Shown in pieces: positions 57,120 through 64,000 of a stretch of DNA of 64,000 nucleotides. The stretch spans positions 95,868-159,867 of the forward strand of contig JBIKIN010000007.1 of assembly GCA_044361595.1 (NCBI GenBank). Direction: 5' to 3'. Origin of the DNA: Pseudopedobacter sp044361595 (GTDB taxonomy: Bacteria > Bacteroidota > Bacteroidia > Sphingobacteriales > Sphingobacteriaceae). Positions within the stretch are counted from its first letter, which is position 1. Every line of letters starts with the position of its first letter. A program made the translations under genes and the position numbers. A model generated the notes under the pieces. That model worked only from the letters and a program-made list of their open reading frames with translations. It did no database searches and was not told the origin of the DNA.

Positions 57120-57923
57120 CTAATTATTTTTTTTGAATTTTAACATCATAAATTTCAAAAAAGAACGTAATGGTTTTTTTTGGTCATTTTGATAAATAAG
57201 CATTTGATTATAAGCTTTAGGGTATAATTGGCTTAGAGAATCTACGTGTTTAGCATAAATGTATTGATAAACTTCATTAATATTATTTTCTTTATTCTTA
57301 GCGTCAATCAATGATTCTTTTCTAATACGGTATTGGTATAACCTCTCCTCCAAATAATAAAGCTGCCAATTTGTTTTGCCAACCCTAAGCCAGAAGTCCC
57401 AATCTTCTCTTCCTATTAATATTCTATTTTCATCTAAACCATTAACTTCATGCCATACTTCTTTTTTTAACATGGCACACATGTCAATATAGTTTGAGGC
57501 TAAAAGTTTTTCAAAATTGTAAATATCTGGTTTAAATCTAGGCATAGTGCTAACTCCAAAAAAAACAACATCAGTGTAAATTACACCAACACTTTTATTT
57601 TGTTCAAAAAGCGCTATTGCTTTATCTAAATATCCAGATATTAATTTGTTATCACTATCTAAAAATAAAATATAATCTCCTCTACTGTTTTTAACACCAT
57701 AATTTCTGGCTGCTGCAGGACCTTTATTTTCTTGTGAAAAAATGGTATATTGAGTTTTAATAGAATCTAATGCTTCTTTAGTCTCTGCGTCAGTTGAACC
57801 ATCATTTACAATAATAACCTCATAAGTTGTTATATCTGAACAATTTTTTATACTTTCAAGCGCCTCCAGTATTAAGACACCTGCATTATAGCATGGAATA
57901 ATTATAGATACTTTTGGGTTCAT
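57120..57923 (-). CDS. Glycosyltransferase family 2
   Basis: 267 residues. KVSIIIPCYNAGVLILEALESI, the VNDGSTDAET loop, GPAAARNYGVKNSRGDYILFLDSDNKLI (DxD) and LIGREDWDFWLRVGK (ED catalytic block) all fit GT2. The donor is not readable. It abuts the GT2 gene at 57119 with no gap and lies 3 bases after the GT11 gene, so translation is coupled. Confidence 0.92.
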   Translation of the reverse strand: MNPKVSIIIPCYNAGVLILEALESIKNCSDITTYEVIIVNDGSTDAETKEALDSIKTQYTIFSQENKGPAAARNYGVKNSRGDYILFLDSDNKLISGYLDKAIALFEQNKSVGVIYTDVVFFGVSTMPRFKPDIYNFEKLLASNYIDMCAMLKKEVWHEVNGLDENRILIGREDWDFWLRVGKTNWQLYYLEERLYQYRIRKESLIDAKNKENNINEVYQYIYAKHVDSLSQLYPKAYNQMLIYQNDQKKPLRSFLKFMMLKFKKNN

Positions 57924-57926
57924 AAA

Positions 57927-58808
57927 TTAAATTGTAATCCAGTTAGGCATCTGTATTTGAACTAAATTATTTGCTTTGGGTTCTTTAAGCCATGTTTTTG
58001 GGGCAATAACTACTTTGTCAATATTTTCGTTTAAAAATGCACCCCACCAACTAAAAGAACTGTTGGCAATTATCTGATGTCTGCAATTTTTCATCAATTC
58101 TAAGTCTTCAAAGTCCTTATTGTTTTCTATAAATATGGTTTTATTGTTTAGATTTATATGTTTTTTCACCCATTCTATATCATCAGAAAATATATAAAAA
58201 TTTGGACTTACAATTTTTACACTCAATAATCTAACCGCATCTTGATAGTATGACAAAGGTAAAACTCCCATGTAATCATTTGCAGCTTTATCAGTAATGT
58301 AATCACCTCTTCTAATATGAATTGCAACACTAACTGGGTCGGCAATTATTTCATCTAAAATTGATTGAGCATTTTGGCCGATTTTAACCTTTAACTTTAA
58401 TTCATTCTTTATGATATCTGGTAAGTTAATATAATATTGATGATGTTGCCAATAACCTTCTAGATAAAAAGAAGGCTTTAATTTATATATGTTAGCATCA
58501 AATACAAACCATTTTTTTTCTTTGTACGTGGTCAAAAACGTTTTAGGGATTTTTGCCTCTAGATTAGTATAAATAGTTTTACTGATTTTATTTGATTGAA
58601 ACTTCTGGGTTAGCTTTTTAACCTCTTTTTCATTTGCAATACTTCCATAGATATTAAAATTATTTAAACCAAAAGTTCTTAATTCTTGCTTTTCAAAAAA
58701 GCTCATGTCTAATTTAAGATCAACTTGATGCTTTAAAGAAAGTATTCTTGCCAAAGTATATTGAAACAATTGGTTCCCTAAACCACTAATCAATTTTACA
58801 ATAATCAT
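57927..58808 (-). CDS. Alpha-1,2-fucosyltransferase (GT11)
   Basis: 293 residues, the normal GT11 size. The opening IVKLISGLGNQLFQYTLARILSLKH and the VAIHIRRGDYI segment at about 166-176 are the two family motifs for GDP-fucose binding. The C-terminal NSSFSWWGAFLNENIDKVVIAPKTW is the third. This is a better match than the GT11-like protein at 2019-2822. It should add an alpha-1,2-linked fucose to a galactose of the surface glycan. It overlaps the upstream GT2 gene by 4 bases. Confidence 0.92.
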   Translation of the reverse strand: MIIVKLISGLGNQLFQYTLARILSLKHQVDLKLDMSFFEKQELRTFGLNNFNIYGSIANEKEVKKLTQKFQSNKISKTIYTNLEAKIPKTFLTTYKEKKWFVFDANIYKLKPSFYLEGYWQHHQYYINLPDIIKNELKLKVKIGQNAQSILDEIIADPVSVAIHIRRGDYITDKAANDYMGVLPLSYYQDAVRLLSVKIVSPNFYIFSDDIEWVKKHINLNNKTIFIENNKDFEDLELMKNCRHQIIANSSFSWWGAFLNENIDKVVIAPKTWLKEPKANNLVQIQMPNWITI

Positions 58809-59647
58809 TCTTTTATGAATTTATTCAACTTAAAATCATAATTAATTTGATTTTTATTTCCGTAAAGTTTTTGAATAAGAAGATTACAGAATTTTCTAAG
58901 TAGTGAATATCTTTTTAAAAATTTCACCATTTGGATCATTTTTGTTTCTCTTAAATTTAAAGTTTCTGAATTGATAATTTTATCACACTCTAATAAATAT
59001 TCCTTAAAATAAACTCTAGAAAGTTGTTCTTTTCTTACCCTATACCCACCCAATAATGTATTAGTACAATTGATATTTGCATGTTTAAAAAAGCGCATCC
59101 AGAGTTCAAAATCAGCAGCATACTTAAACTTAGTTTCTAATTTAGCTCCTGATTTTTCCCATAAAGATTTACGCCAAAACGTAGATTCTTGTTGTATAAA
59201 ATTACCACCTAAATGATTGTTTAAGTAAAAGTGATATTTTGAGTAAACATGGGTATTGTGCGCAACGGTGGCGGAGTTTTCGTTAAATAGGGTAGGATAA
59301 CCTTGTAGCCACTCAATGTTATATTCTTTAAATATTTGAGAAACTGCATTTAAAGAACCTTGATGTAATAAATCATCAGCATTTAGCCAAGCCATTATTT
59401 CGCCAGTTGCATGTTTAAAACCTTTATTTAGTGCAAAGTATAATCCTTCATCTTTCTCGCTAATCCAAAAAGTCAAATGTTGTTCATACTTCTTTATGAT
59501 TTCTAAAGTACCATCTGTACTTCCACCATCAATAATAATGTATTCTAAATTGGGATATCTTTGTGAAATAATTGATTGAATAGTTTCCTCCAAATATTCA
59601 ACAGCATTAAAGCAGGGTGTAACTATAGAAATTTTAGGGTAATCCAC
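58805..59647 (-). CDS. Glycosyltransferase family 2
   Basis: 280 residues. KISIVTPCFNAVEYLEETIQSIISQRYPNLEYIIIDGGSTDG and AWLNADDLLHQGSL (DxD) give GT2. YAADFELWMRFFKHA is the catalytic block. Residues 1-100 are closely similar to the GT2 protein at 60474-61358 (YPNLEYIIIDGGSTD, SEKDEG), so the two are paralogues. It overlaps the FkbM gene upstream by one base and the GT11 gene by 4 bases. Confidence 0.92.
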   Translation of the reverse strand: MDYPKISIVTPCFNAVEYLEETIQSIISQRYPNLEYIIIDGGSTDGTLEIIKKYEQHLTFWISEKDEGLYFALNKGFKHATGEIMAWLNADDLLHQGSLNAVSQIFKEYNIEWLQGYPTLFNENSATVAHNTHVYSKYHFYLNNHLGGNFIQQESTFWRKSLWEKSGAKLETKFKYAADFELWMRFFKHANINCTNTLLGGYRVRKEQLSRVYFKEYLLECDKIINSETLNLRETKMIQMVKFLKRYSLLRKFCNLLIQKLYGNKNQINYDFKLNKFIKE

Positions 59648-60387
59648 TATAAATAAGAGTTATCTGTAGAGTTAAAAAACTTCTTAGGTGCAAAAAATGC
59701 ATCGCATTGCCAAAAAGTGTTGTCTTTTGGGCGGTTAAAAACATCAATTATTTCAATTAATTTAAATCCTAATTTATCCATATAGTCACACATTTCCCAA
59801 AATAGCAAAGAATCTTTAGTGATATGATATCCATAGCATTCTATAATAAATAAATTCACTTCATTAATAATTTCAGAACAGCCTTCTAAAATTGGTATTT
59901 CAAAGCCGTGTGTATCTAACTTAATAAGATAAGGGCCCTTTAATTGTTTTAATTTCAGCTCTTCATCAATTCTAGTAACCTCCACTTGTCTTATATATTC
60001 GCTTATTTCTTCACTATCAGAAACACCACTTCCATCTAAATCTTCGGATACGTTAAAATTGATAAACGAAGCTCTATTACCTGCTGCTTTAGATACAAAT
60101 TGAAAATTAGGATTATTCTTACAAAGCTTTTCTAATTCAGTTTTCCTTTCTGTTAAAGGTTCTAAAAGTAAGTATTTCGCATTTGGAAAAAATTCATTTG
60201 CGCTTAAACTCCAACTACCTTCTGCAGCGCCAACGTCTAAAATCGTGTTAATAGCTATATTCTTATCATAAAATCGTTGTAATCCAGCTATCATAGCTTC
60301 GTTCCTGTAATAGCTATATTTTTTTGGTTTTTTGTTAATGGTTAAACCAAAAACATCGAAAGTTTTGCGTATTATTTTTTTTAGCAT
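59647..60387 (-). CDS. FkbM-family SAM-dependent methyltransferase
   Basis: 246 residues. TILDVGAAEGSWSLSANEFFPNAKYLLLEP (about 48-77) is SAM motif I and II. YLIKLDTHGFEIPILEGC has the FkbM D-x-G signature with His in place of Glu (DTHG). Similar methyltransferases modify sugars or fatty acyl parts of surface glycolipids. It overlaps the GT2 gene downstream by one base and has 86 non-coding bases before the next gene, where a fresh promoter could lie. Confidence 0.88.
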   Translation of the reverse strand: MLKKIIRKTFDVFGLTINKKPKKYSYYRNEAMIAGLQRFYDKNIAINTILDVGAAEGSWSLSANEFFPNAKYLLLEPLTERKTELEKLCKNNPNFQFVSKAAGNRASFINFNVSEDLDGSGVSDSEEISEYIRQVEVTRIDEELKLKQLKGPYLIKLDTHGFEIPILEGCSEIINEVNLFIIECYGYHITKDSLLFWEMCDYMDKLGFKLIEIIDVFNRPKDNTFWQCDAFFAPKKFFNSTDNSYL

Positions 60388-60473
60388 GTTTTTGTTTTAA
60401 AAAAAATCAAATTAGCAATTTAAATTTTGCTTGTAATTAAATTTTTATAGTTAATTGATGATTTTAAAATTAT

Positions 60474-61358
60474 TTATAACATAAAACTAACATATTCTAT
60501 TTCTGAGATAGTGTAATTTTTAAATAAACTAGGATATAATTTTTTAATTAATAAAGCTTCTTTAATGTTAAAATTTAAGATTGAAAATATTTTTTTGAAA
60601 AATCTGTATTTGAAATCCTTTTTCTCTAAAGAATTAAGTTGTATAAGATTTTGATATAAATGAAAATATTTGGTTGAAAATTTTTTGTAAATGCTCAATA
60701 ATTCTCCTTGTCTGTTAGGCCCGCCATTACTAGATTTATGGGTTGAATGAAACCTATACAATGATATGCACTTTTCTATTGGAAAAAAAATGATGTTTTT
60801 CTCTTTTGCTCTAAGAAACCAATCCCAATCAAACCCAAAATGATAATTTTCATTTAACGATTTATTTTTTTCCCAAACATCTCTTGTCCAAAAACTAGAA
60901 GGTTGAATTATAAAATCAATTTGTTCTAAAGTGATATTTCTACTTCTAAAACAAACATTACTACCCCAAGTATTTAATTCTTTATCTTCTTTAAAATGAA
61001 TGCATTCGCCAAAATAGATACCATTCCCATTTTGTTTTACACATTCTGCAATATAATTCAAAATATTAGGCATGTATAAATCATCACTATTTAACCAAGC
61101 TAGAATATCGCCTGACGCTTTAGAGAAACCTTTATTAATTGCATGGCTTTGACCTTCGTCTTTCTCGCTAACCCAGTAAGCTAATTGGTTTTCATATTTT
61201 TTAATAATTTCAACACTATTATCTGTACTACCTCCATCAATAATAATATACTCTAAATTCGGGTAATTTTGGCCCAAAACGGATAAAATAGTTGATTCTA
61301 GATACTGCCCTTGATTGTAACTAGGCGTAATTATAGATATTTTTGGAATGTTAATCAT
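60474..61358 (-). CDS. Glycosyltransferase family 2
   Basis: 294 residues. KISIITPSYNQGQYLESTILSVLGQNYPNLEYIIIDGGSTDNS and LAWLNSDDLYMPNI (DxD) show GT2. FGFDWDWFLRAKEKNI is the catalytic block. It is a paralogue of the protein at 58805-59647. It overlaps the DUF5672 gene by 8 bases. The C-terminus (about 230-294) is helical and basic. Confidence 0.92.
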   Translation of the reverse strand: MINIPKISIITPSYNQGQYLESTILSVLGQNYPNLEYIIIDGGSTDNSVEIIKKYENQLAYWVSEKDEGQSHAINKGFSKASGDILAWLNSDDLYMPNILNYIAECVKQNGNGIYFGECIHFKEDKELNTWGSNVCFRSRNITLEQIDFIIQPSSFWTRDVWEKNKSLNENYHFGFDWDWFLRAKEKNIIFFPIEKCISLYRFHSTHKSSNGGPNRQGELLSIYKKFSTKYFHLYQNLIQLNSLEKKDFKYRFFKKIFSILNFNIKEALLIKKLYPSLFKNYTISEIEYVSFML

Positions 61359-62151
61359 TATTTAGCTTAATAAATTTTACCCAAAATTTAAGATTCCCTT
61401 CATAAAAAATCTCATCATTTCTAAACCAAGCATGGCATCCCATAGGTAACTCATAATTGTTTTCTTCATAACATTTTTCAGGATTTAAATCAAATCCAAA
61501 TTTTAAGGCCTCATTAGGTTTTGCAAGTTTAAAATTAAAATTAAAAAAAGGAAGGATGTGACTAATAAACAAATCTTCATTAATTGTAGTTTTTTCCGCA
61601 AGGTTTTTATGCTTACTTAACAGTTTATAAAAAACAGCAGTTCTTCGCAAAGAAAACCCTCCATTTCCGACCATGTTTAAAAACTTGTAAGAGGTTATTC
61701 TATGGAAAAAGTATAAGTATTTTGGATAAACCTTAGCATTTTCAAACCAGCTTATTACAGTTTTTTTAGGCCATTTTGGAGCTATATAATCTAATTTTAA
61801 ACTAGCAAAATAATCTAAATTATCTGAGAAAATAAAACAATCTGGTTCATAAAATAAAACAAATTCATATTTTAAAAATGACTCATATAAAAATGGTTGG
61901 AGCTTAAATTTATTAAAATTCACATAGTTGCTTAACCATTTTTCTTCAATTTTATAGAAAAATGCTTTTGGAAAGTGTTTAATATAAAAGGATAGGTTTA
62001 AGTTAGAGGGGACTATAAAATAAATGTCTCTTTTATTGAATATAGAAAATGCTTGTGCAATGGAAATTTTTTCTAACTCATTTAGAATTGGCTTATGAAC
62101 AATAATAAGAATTGCAGTTTTTGCTTGCAAAATTTTGAATGAGGTATCCAC
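61351..62151 (-). CDS. DUF5672 family putative glycosyltransferase
   Basis: 266 residues. AILIIVHKPILNELEKISIAQAFSIF at the start, FVLFYEPDCFIFSDN (DxD-like) at about 95-109, NMVGNGGFSLRRTAVF and INEDLFISHILPFF are the conserved blocks of DUF5672, found in polysaccharide clusters and thought to be GT-A glycosyltransferases. PMGCHAWFRND near the C-terminus is also conserved. It overlaps its neighbours by 8 bases and 1 base. Sugar unknown. Confidence 0.82.
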   Translation of the reverse strand: MDTSFKILQAKTAILIIVHKPILNELEKISIAQAFSIFNKRDIYFIVPSNLNLSFYIKHFPKAFFYKIEEKWLSNYVNFNKFKLQPFLYESFLKYEFVLFYEPDCFIFSDNLDYFASLKLDYIAPKWPKKTVISWFENAKVYPKYLYFFHRITSYKFLNMVGNGGFSLRRTAVFYKLLSKHKNLAEKTTINEDLFISHILPFFNFNFKLAKPNEALKFGFDLNPEKCYEENNYELPMGCHAWFRNDEIFYEGNLKFWVKFIKLNND

Positions 62152-63308
62152 TAAATTAAAAATTTAATTATTTGTTCATTAAAATAATTTACAGCATCTT
62201 CTGGATGTTGTTTTTTTATACTGTTATAGGCATTAATCCCCATTTCCTCCCAATTATACCTCTGTTGCCATGCGTTTTCTAATGCTAAATCTATACTATC
62301 TACTGTTGGGTGTTTAGCAATAAAACCATTGTTTCCATCTTCAATTAACTCTTCCACGCCACCAACTAATGTTACCACTGCAGCTCTTTTATAATTCATA
62401 GCTTCTATTAATGAAAGTGATTGTCCTTCCATTCTAGATGGCATCATCAATAGATGATGTTTTTCCCAAATTTCAGCTATAATATCAACATGTGGTATTA
62501 ATTCAATATTTTGAATATTATATAACGCTATTAATCTTCTTAATAATTGTTTATGTGGTCCACTCCCATAAATCGTGAATTTTAAATTCCTACTTTTCCA
62601 TTTTTCTTGAGAAATCACCTCAATTAACAAATCATAACCTTTATGATAGGTTTCTAAACGGCCAACTAACGCTATTTGATAATAACCATGATTTAAATTC
62701 GGATATTTTGGGCCTACTAATTTAGATTTTGTAAATGGATTAAATATTATTTTGGATTGATGATGTTTTACACCTATCATTTTTTCATGTAATTCTAAAT
62801 TATGCTTTGAAACAAAAAAATTAGCTATTGCCTTACCATACAACTCTTGTAATGTTTTAATCTTATCATCATTTAAGCTTAACCATAATACTTCGGTTAC
62901 CAATTGAGTTATAGTAACATAAGGAACGTTTAATTTTGTGCACAAACTCATCAAATCAAAACCATCTAAATTGTTTCCTTGTGATATTAGTACTAAACTA
63001 GGCTTAAAAGCTTTAATTAACCTTTCTAATTTGTCTTGTGGTTGATTGTTCCTATTTGTGAGCTTTTGAAAAATTCTTTGAAAAATGTTTTTTCTTCTAA
63101 ATCTTGTATTTAAGTTAAAGGTGTCTGTTAAAGAAAATGGTACAGCTAATTTATTAATACTATAATATGTTGCTACCTTAATTTGGTATCCATTTTTTTT
63201 AAACTCAGAAGCAGAATGAGACCAAAGCATTTCGCTACCCCCATTAATTTGATTTGTTGATATGTAAAGTAATTTTTTCAAGTTATGGCTTAAGTGTTCT
63301 TCCAGCAA
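62151..63308 (-). CDS. Glycosyltransferase family 4
   Basis: 385 residues. LLYISTNQINGGSEMLWSHSASEFKKNGY opens the acceptor domain. The donor domain has YQIALVGRLETYHKGYDLLIEVI, KFTIYGSGPHKQLLRRLI and PSRMEGQSLSLIEAMNYKRAAVVTLVGG with the E-x7-E pair. It overlaps the DUF5672 gene by 1 base and starts 28 bases after the acyltransferase gene. It is the furthest upstream complete gene of the cluster in this window. Confidence 0.92.
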   Translation of the reverse strand: MLEEHLSHNLKKLLYISTNQINGGSEMLWSHSASEFKKNGYQIKVATYYSINKLAVPFSLTDTFNLNTRFRRKNIFQRIFQKLTNRNNQPQDKLERLIKAFKPSLVLISQGNNLDGFDLMSLCTKLNVPYVTITQLVTEVLWLSLNDDKIKTLQELYGKAIANFFVSKHNLELHEKMIGVKHHQSKIIFNPFTKSKLVGPKYPNLNHGYYQIALVGRLETYHKGYDLLIEVISQEKWKSRNLKFTIYGSGPHKQLLRRLIALYNIQNIELIPHVDIIAEIWEKHHLLMMPSRMEGQSLSLIEAMNYKRAAVVTLVGGVEELIEDGNNGFIAKHPTVDSIDLALENAWQQRYNWEEMGINAYNSIKKQHPEDAVNYFNEQIIKFLI

Positions 63309-63336
63309 AAAAACAATATTTTATCATTGTTTCTTT

Positions 63337-64000
63337 TTAATAAGTAAATTTTGTCTTTAATTTAAGAAAAGGTTTCTCTATTATATGCCATAAAACTGAT
63401 GCCATCAATATCAAAATCAAAAACCTTAAAAATTGCGTTAAATATATATTAAAATTAAGTTCTGTTAATGTTGGTACAATATTGTGTAATAAATAAACTC
63501 CATAGCTAATTTTACCAAAATATATCATTTGTTTATTTTGCATTACTTTTTCTATAAAATATCCTTTCTCATTAGACGAAAAGTAAAGAATTAATACAGA
63601 GGCAAATAAGGAAACTATTGTAAAATAAAATACGGTGAATATTGAGTTTTTTGTGTTGTTTTCATAAGGATTTACATATAAAACAAATAATATATAGCAT
63701 GTTATGCTAATTATTAAGACCCATTTGATTTGCTTAACTAGTTTTAAATATATTGCAGAAGAATTAAATGTGATTAATGATAAATATGCACCAATACAAA
63801 ACGAATCTAAACTGCCTGGTAATAAAAAGCGACCGAAATGCATTGGAGGGTCTAAAAATAGATATCTAAAGTAAACGCTAACAAACACACCTAATAAAAA
63901 AACATACTTAAGGTATTTTTTATTAATTATAAATATTAAAAAAGGCCAGAATATATAAAATTGTTCTTCTACTGCTAAAGACCATAATTGTGATTGATTT
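63337..64000 (-). CDS. Acyltransferase family 3 membrane protein, cut by window edge
   Basis: The frame is open through base 64000. Besides the 183 residues downstream of the Met at 63888, the upstream part reads QSQLWSLAVEEQFYIFWPFLIFIINKKYLK. QLWSLAVEEQFY is the second conserved block of acyltransferase-3 proteins, so the real N-terminus (about 120-150 residues with the R-x10-H pair) lies beyond the window. Several helices follow. It probably O-acetylates the same polysaccharide as the protein at 47364-48374. Confidence 0.9.
   Translation of the reverse strand, partial: NQSQLWSLAVEEQFYIFWPFLIFIINKKYLKYVFLLGVFVSVYFRYLFLDPPMHFGRFLLPGSLDSFCIGAYLSLITFNSSAIYLKLVKQIKWVLIISITCYILFVLYVNPYENNTKNSIFTVFYFTIVSLFASVLILYFSSNEKGYFIEKVMQNKQMIYFGKISYGVYLLHNIVPTLTELNFNIYLTQFLRFLILILMASVLWHIIEKPFLKLKTKFTY

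Overview
The window looks like chromosomal DNA of a Bacteroidota bacterium, most likely Sphingobacteriaceae (Pedobacter-like). The support is low G+C, genes without Shine-Dalgarno leaders, Bacteroidota promoter boxes of the TAnnTTTG type, an OmpA-family porin with calcium-binding TSP3 repeats, a two-lipoyl OdhB, and very large glycosyltransferase clusters. No species can be fixed from the sequence alone.

Layout. (1) 1-4068: the start of an MsbA-like ABC exporter, three glycosyltransferases and an O-antigen ligase-like protein (surface glycan). (2) 4092-23303: mostly housekeeping genes: meaB, pepP, an abundant OmpA porin with its own terminator, and a same-strand run of a small membrane protein, ridA, a RarD-like permease, recG, an M28 peptidase, an MFS permease and scpA. 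These are followed by an oxidoreductase, glyA with a hybrid histidine kinase, an outer-membrane protein, a GT39 membrane glycosyltransferase and GtrA. (3) 23323-27794: odhA-odhB of the TCA cycle, with a clear promoter and a clear terminator.

(4) 27836-38153: a light-response island. A B12-binding MerR regulator of the CarH/LitR type (W-x9-EH and ExHxxG motifs) sits with an iron-sulfur (6-4)-type photolyase, a DASH cryptochrome and the tiny photolyase-associated proteins DUF2256 and DUF2805. Running the other way are an animal-like 6-pyruvoyl-tetrahydropterin synthase, FolE, an SDR that has lost its catalytic Tyr, a flavin-reductase-like protein, a TetR-fold protein and an AarF/UbiB-type kinase. 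The inference is that blue/green light releases a B12 repressor and switches on DNA photorepair together with a biopterin-like pathway and redox partners. Paired TTGTTnAA-type half-sites lie in several of the island's upstream regions.

(5) 36106-44950: a zone colonised by four toxin-antitoxin modules, one with a decayed toxin. One of them lies between two copies of the 3' end of the AarF gene, as if an element had inserted there and supplied a new gene end. The zone also has a 228-bp unbroken tetranucleotide tract. Tandem heptamer repeats occur inside coding sequences (three in odhB, three in a GT4 gene), and other short tandem repeats sit directly before two start codons. (6) 39212-64000: a long minus-strand extracellular-polysaccharide/O-antigen cluster with a NodU-type carbamoyltransferase, about 14 glycosyltransferases of families GT2, GT4 and GT11, one tandem GT4 fusion, a Wzy-like polymerase, two acyltransferase-3 proteins, two intact FkbM methyltransferases and one FkbM pseudogene. 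Many neighbours overlap by 1-8 bases, which suggests one or a few long transcripts.
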